From Enoplolaimus lenunculus (taxonomy: Eukaryota > Nematoda > Enoplea > Enoplida > Thoracostomopsidae): a stretch of 64,000 bases of DNA. The position numbers were made by a program, and so were the translations under genes. A model generated the notes under the pieces. That model saw only the letters and a program-made list of their open reading frames with translations, was not told where the DNA came from and ran no database searches. Location of the stretch: positions 21,341-85,340 of the forward strand of contig JASANG010000308.1 of assembly GCA_030248215.1 (NCBI GenBank). The letters are read 5' to 3'. Of this stretch, positions 25,501-31,500 are shown piece after piece (within the stretch, counting starts at the first letter, position 1; the number at the start of each line of letters is the position of its first letter).

Positions 25501-28500
25501 TTTTTTGTGACTTCTGCTGGATTTTACGCCGTTGAATCGTTCCATTCGTTTTGCGTCATGACCAGCATGGTATCGAAAGGCTCGTTGTTTGGAACGCCGG
25601 TCAATGTCGCATTTGCTATAGGTAAAACAAAACAGTCGATAAGATAATCACAAGAGTGTGCAACTTTGAATGTTCCCACCAAAATTTGAATTTCCCGCCA
25701 GAATTTGAATTTTTCCGCCAAAATTTGAATAATAGAAATTGTGTGACACAAGATGTGCCACCGGGCGTTGCGTATTTTGCCGATCCGACTTATTTAGTTT
25801 GGTAGTTGATGTTTTAAACGCAAAATTTTCATGCTTTGCAAGGGTATAAAAATGGAGTACGTTTATACAATTGAAATGTTTCGACGTGAAAACTTGAAAC
25901 AATCTGTAAACTTGTCCCTGCCTCCGCTAAATAAGGGTGGATGGCCAAAAACGCGACGGGCGCTGGGTACATTTTTTTCTACACGGAATATTACTAGTTG
26001 CTCGTTCTTGTAAAAAGAGGACATCATCCACTCATTTTAAAACCAAGAGTGCATAAAACAAGAGTGTGTAACTATTCGGGTTTCGCCAGGTATAAAATCT
26101 ACCAACGGGCGTTGCGTTTTTGGCCGACCTCCCACTCTTTGTTAGAGGGGGGTCGCTATCACATGCAATAACCCTATATTGAATTACAAGCGGAGCAATT
26201 TGTTCCCTGATACATAAAGTGGAATGGTTCTCATAGGTTGTACCCCCTTTTAAATAGAGTGGGTAGACCAAAAACGCAACGCGTGCCGTGTACATTCTTT
26301 TCTACTCAGAATGTGCCCAGTAGCATACGCTTGTTGAAGTATGCATAAGCCACTCTTGGTAAAACCAAGAGTTTATAATATGTTATCAATTGACAAGAGT
26401 ATGCAACTGCGGCAATTCCATACAGCGCGGAAGGAATGTTCCCGGAATGCGTTGTATTTTCTTTGTGCCCAACCAAATTTATACGTGGGCTATAACGCAT
26501 TATCTTAACAATTAACCTTGTGTGAATGTTCTATTTTTGCATTTAGTTGCTGTATATATTCTTGCATTTAGTTGCTGTATATATTCTTGCATTTAGTTGC
26601 TGTATATATTCTTGCATTTAGTTGCTGTATATATTCTTGCATTTAGTTGCTGTATATATTCTTGCATTTAGTTGCTGTATATATTCTGTAATGTTCATGT
26701 TTTTTATATAATACTAGTGGAATGACAATCTACCCCTTCCCAAAAATGATGTGAGGTAAAGCGAAAACAACAACGCGTGCCATTGCATTTCGTACTGAGC
26801 ATTTATTGGTCAGTTACGTACTCTTGTATAGAAACATCGTAAATAAATTGTTAATTTTATTTTGACAAAATTTCGCTAAATTTTAAACTGAAAGTAAAAA
26901 ATGTTACGTACGAATAGGGCTTTTATTGCGATTTTTGCTAAAAATGTATAATTTGCGTTAATGATTTTGCAGGAATTGGAGGTCTTTCAACGTTTCTAAC
27001 TGCAGCGCCACATTATGGCGATTACCAATCCGACTATGCGTAAGTAATGTTGCATCGTTCACAGTAACTTGCGTACACCATGTCACAGTTTTGCAACAAA
27101 TATTTTTCGTAAACTGAATAAGTTTGTGTTTACGCAAAAAACTATTTTCGATTAAATGTTACAATTTGTGGTCGGCATCGGATATTTTTTATATCCGGAT
27201 ATTCGGCAATTTTTGCCGGATACTTATCCGGATATTTCGGATTTTATTATTTCGGATATCTGAACCTCGATTTTGCCTTTTCTGGGTTTCCGAACCTCAT
27301 TTTTTTTTCTTACGCACTTGTTTTAACTTGTTGCTTTAACAAGAGTGCCATGACCCACAAGCTGATGGTTATTATTGTAAAACATGCAATTCTATAAATA
27401 GTTATCTATTATGCAACTGCTTCAATAGTGCTGGGTATTCGGTTTAGGGCTTAAGTTTAGGAATATGCTTTGTTTGTTGCAGTGCTATAAGTAGTATTGG
27501 ACCAAATCTTTAGGGCCCGCTCTAGTTTTAATATATCGGAACATAATACCGCTCTGGCTCCTCATAACCTGCCCTGAGGATTTCAATTAAATTTTAATAT
27601 TTAAGACTTAATACTTTCACTTCTTGTGTGGGACCGTAAGTCACAAACTAAACGTTTATTGATGTAACACAAACGTAACTATAATCAGAAGGCATGAAAA
27701 TGAAACTGAATCCTTGACAATCAAAGTCGTTCGCTTTTATACCCTTTTTGGGTAATCAGATCATTTGCATTTTAAGATTGATTTTCTGAACCAGTTCCCA
27801 AATCGTCAAAACCAAAAGTTCGAGACTGATAAAGAAGCTTCCAAAACCAGCCCGAATCTTCGGTGGAAAGCGTAAGAAGATTCTCGTCAAACCGGTTGCA
27901 GGAAGCAGGAATTAAAATAGGACGCCACATCAGCCCCCTTTGATCGTGTTTGATAGGACTGTTGACGGTGCTGTTTGAATATTTTTTCGATAATCGTCAA
28001 CATCTTCAATGGCCTTGATGATACCTCGATGTTTCGATCGTCTTGCTTCGTCAATTCTCGCATCGAAATCTTGGACGTTGTCCCGCTCGACAATAGCGTA
28101 ACGTCCAGTGCCAAAAAATTTTATGGCCACTAGATCTCGCTTTAAAGTAGTATTTTGCAGAGGTGTGCCATCCCTTTGAACGATTAAACAGGCCACCAAG
28201 GATAGTTTGGGAATTTTGCGAAAACAATATTCGATCGTCTTGTTTCGGTAGGTGATGAAGCAGAGGGTTGATTAATGTCCACATGTGAATCGTTGAAAAG
28301 GAATGCTGGTTTGAGCCGGTCTAACGAAATCGTCTCTTTTCGACCAGTAATGTCAATTTCAGCGGTTTTGGAACCCATCGAAATTACCGCAAAGGGACCT
28401 TTGTAACGTGGCTCCAAAGAATTATGCGGAGCCTCATTACGCAACCAAACATGTTTTGCCACATTAAGTTGTTGCGGTACATAGGATAATGCAGGATGTT

Positions 28501-31500
28501 GTCGTCGCTGTTTGGAAAACAAGCGCACGGTAGTCTCCGCAGGGACGTAGTTCACCGTTCGGCTTCTTGACAACGTGTATTGGTGTTGCCCAAGGTGACT
28601 CGCCACGCTGTATGATGCCACTTCGTTCCAGATCGGCGAATTCTTTTTTCGTCGCAGTCAGTTTGTCCCCAAATAACCTCCGAGGTCCTTGAAAGCATGG
28701 AGCGCCGTTCGTCACAATATGATGTTTGATCGGGTGTGTTACGGGCGCATGGCTTCTAGGGCTTCCAAAGACCCCAGCGTGCTTTGTCAAGAGTTGACAG
28801 AGTCGCGTATCGAGCGGTGTCTAGGCTGCGCCACGTCCGCGACCATAAAACGCCATGTGAACCATTCGTTGATTCCGTCAAGTCTGAATTGCAGCATCCG
28901 GTATCCACTAGTTCGAATTGCCGTACCATTTGCAGCTGTCAACATTGGCGTTAAATTGTCTTTGAACGACTTCGGCAGCGCATATGGCCAAGGAAGCTAA
29001 CTGCGATCGCTACCAGTATCGATCAGGACATCGCCAAGTGGCTGGGCGGCAGTCGTTATTGCGTTGACTCCGTCGGTTGCCGCATTGCCGTTGGAGTGTG
29101 ATCGTTTCCCGAATTGGCGCCATTTAATCTCCAGGAACACGGCTTTCGACATCTGCGCGCCTTCGCTCCGAATCATTCGTGATAGAAACAGTATCGACCA
29201 GCTGGATTCGAATTGCTGCGGCTCCGTGAGTTACGTTGTTGTCTGTAGCCACTCGACCGTCCACTATATTGCTTTCGACTGAATGATCGTCCGCGTCTTC
29301 GAAAATTGAGCGATTCGACCATAGCGCAAATTTTGTTATGTCGATCGTCCATTCTTTGTTTGCATTCCGCCACTGCCGATCGCCAGTTGTCGGGACCAAC
29401 CGCATTGCACGTTGCGCCACTTGCACGAAGTTGATCCATCATCCGATCTGCGGTTTCAGCCAATTTTCCGACCGGAAGTTCTGCCAATACGCCAAAACCA
29501 TTCGCACGGATTCCGGCAGGATTTCGAGGAATCGTAATGGGGCATCCACGTTATAACGCTCGCGAAAAGTAAAAAATTGTCCTGTCCCTCCGAGGATCAA
29601 CGTTGTGTAAACAGAGTGGGCTAAGACAGTAGGTCTTACGCGAATAACTTATCCTTACAGAGTACCGACAATAAACATAGCCAGTTTGGAAGCTTATATT
29701 TGTCTTAACCTTACGGCAATAACATGTTTTTGTCCCTATGCCATATGCACAGTGTACAAATTTACTGAGTCACTCCGAAGGAACTATTTAAACAACACTG
29801 TGTGCGTGTATATACGCAAACTTCACACATTTCAAATAAAATGCTATAACAATATCTGCATTACTGCACATACCTTAAAATGTCCATACAGCCCAAAAAA
29901 CGCCATGTGTTTTGTCCGAGTCCCTTACGACAGACTGCGGACAAACACCACTATCTAAGCACACCATTATTTATGTCCAGACACTCTAGCTACAATTGTA
30001 AAACGTACTCTCTTTGTAGGGGTAAACTGGACATTTTTTGCATCTGCGCAAGCGTTATAACGTGGATACTCCATAATCGAACCAGATAATCGCTTTGTGG
30101 AGCCAATCTCTATAGATGTCGCAGTGCCACTGACGGTTTTCGATCGCCGAGCTGTTGTTGCTGGAGCAACTGTCGCAACTTCCGTCCATTACTCGCCGTC
30201 AGGTACGCCACAATATTGCGCTTGATCGCATCGTATCCGTCGCTCGGCTTTGCACCGCTTTCCAAAATGATATGAGTCGGCAGTGCTGATAGCAGGCTGT
30301 TGATTCGGATCTGATCCGTCTGACCACCGAGCATACATTCGACTTGTTCGAACCATAACGCGGCATCCCTGTCGAAGAATTCCGGCAGCTTGATCGGCTT
30401 TGACTCGCCAACCATCGTCGAACCACCAGGAGTTTGCGTCTTGGTGTCCGTCGTGATAAAACGAACGATCGCATCGACTACAGCCTGGCTTTCGGTTTCC
30501 AATAGCGTCACCATATTCATTTTTCTGTCCGGCAGCTGGAACGTGGCATCGTCACGTTTGAGTTCCAACAGCAATCGCGCCATCTCGTCTTTTCGGATTT
30601 GCGTCACTCGCCAACTGGACCAGGATTCGCCTCGACATCGCCAGCGACCAAGAACAGCAATCGCAGGGCTGCGATACGTCTCGCATCGTGGTTGTTCGTC
30701 ATCAAAATCCATCCGCAACAGCGTCGTTGTACGCCTCGCTTGTACCATTGCGACTGCAGGCACCATCCGATCCCTGCTCGTTGCCAGAAGCAGACGTACC
30801 AACTGCAAATCATTATCGAAGCGGGCAGTTGAACAATCATCTTCGTCGAATACACGCCGTTCCTCAATAGACCTATCGAGTCGCGTCGTGTTTCTGAATG
30901 TACGTCCTGACTCGCTCGATCGTTCGTTGCCGCGTCCATCCAGTCGTATCGTCTTTTTTGCCACAGATTGATTCGGAAAACTATCGCCAAGATAATAAGG
31001 TGAAAGATCAACCGTGACATGGTTGATTTTCAAAACCAGAAATCAAAACAAGCAGTTAAACGAAGCAACTTCAGATCACGTCTATCACGTCGGGCTCACC
31101 AAATTGTGGGACCCTAAGTCACAAACTAAACGTTTATTGAAGTAACACAAACGTAACTATAATCAGAAGGCATGAAAATGAAACTGAATCCTTGACAATC
31201 AAAGTCATTCGCTTTTATACCCTTTTTGGGTAATAAGATCATTTGCATTTTAAGATTGATTTTCTGAACCAGTTCCCAAATCGTCAAAACCAAAAGTTCG
31301 AGACTGATAAAGAAGCTTCCAAAACCAGCCCGAATTTTCGGTGGAAATCGTAAGAAGATTCTCGTCAAACCGGTTGCAGGAAGCAGGAATTAAAATAGGA
31401 CGCCACACTTGTGATCTTTATATGGACTATTGCGGAACCAAAAATGTATTTTCAACAGTTATGAAATCTATAATAATTCTAGTATCACATGATATTCAAC

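Larger units (their letters stand above)
27629..31407 (-). mobile_element. Ty3/gypsy LTR retrotransposon, broken copy, antisense in a receptor intron
   Basis: Two 301-bp terminal repeats (27629-27929 and 31107-31407) begin TG and end CA and are flanked by the duplication CTTGTG. By eye they differ at about six positions, near 2%, so the insertion is fairly young. Inside the 5' LTR on the - strand is a tRNA-primer-like TGGTGAGCCC, and inside the 3' LTR a purine tract AAAGGGGGC. Recognisable parts are gag-type sequence, a basic nucleocapsid-like stretch, an aspartic protease motif (LIDTGSD), part of a Ty3-type reverse transcriptase and the end of an integrase. A 2A-like motif (DVEANPGP) lies on the gag side. 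The copy is incomplete, with several breaks. Confidence 0.9.

Noticed and set aside
26538-26687. Regular 25-bp repeats as a CRISPR-like array
   Set aside because: There are no unique spacers and the genome is that of an animal; this is a plain minisatellite.
30390-30971. 193-codon frame on the + strand
   Set aside because: Antisense to the gag part of the gypsy element; composition explains the openness.
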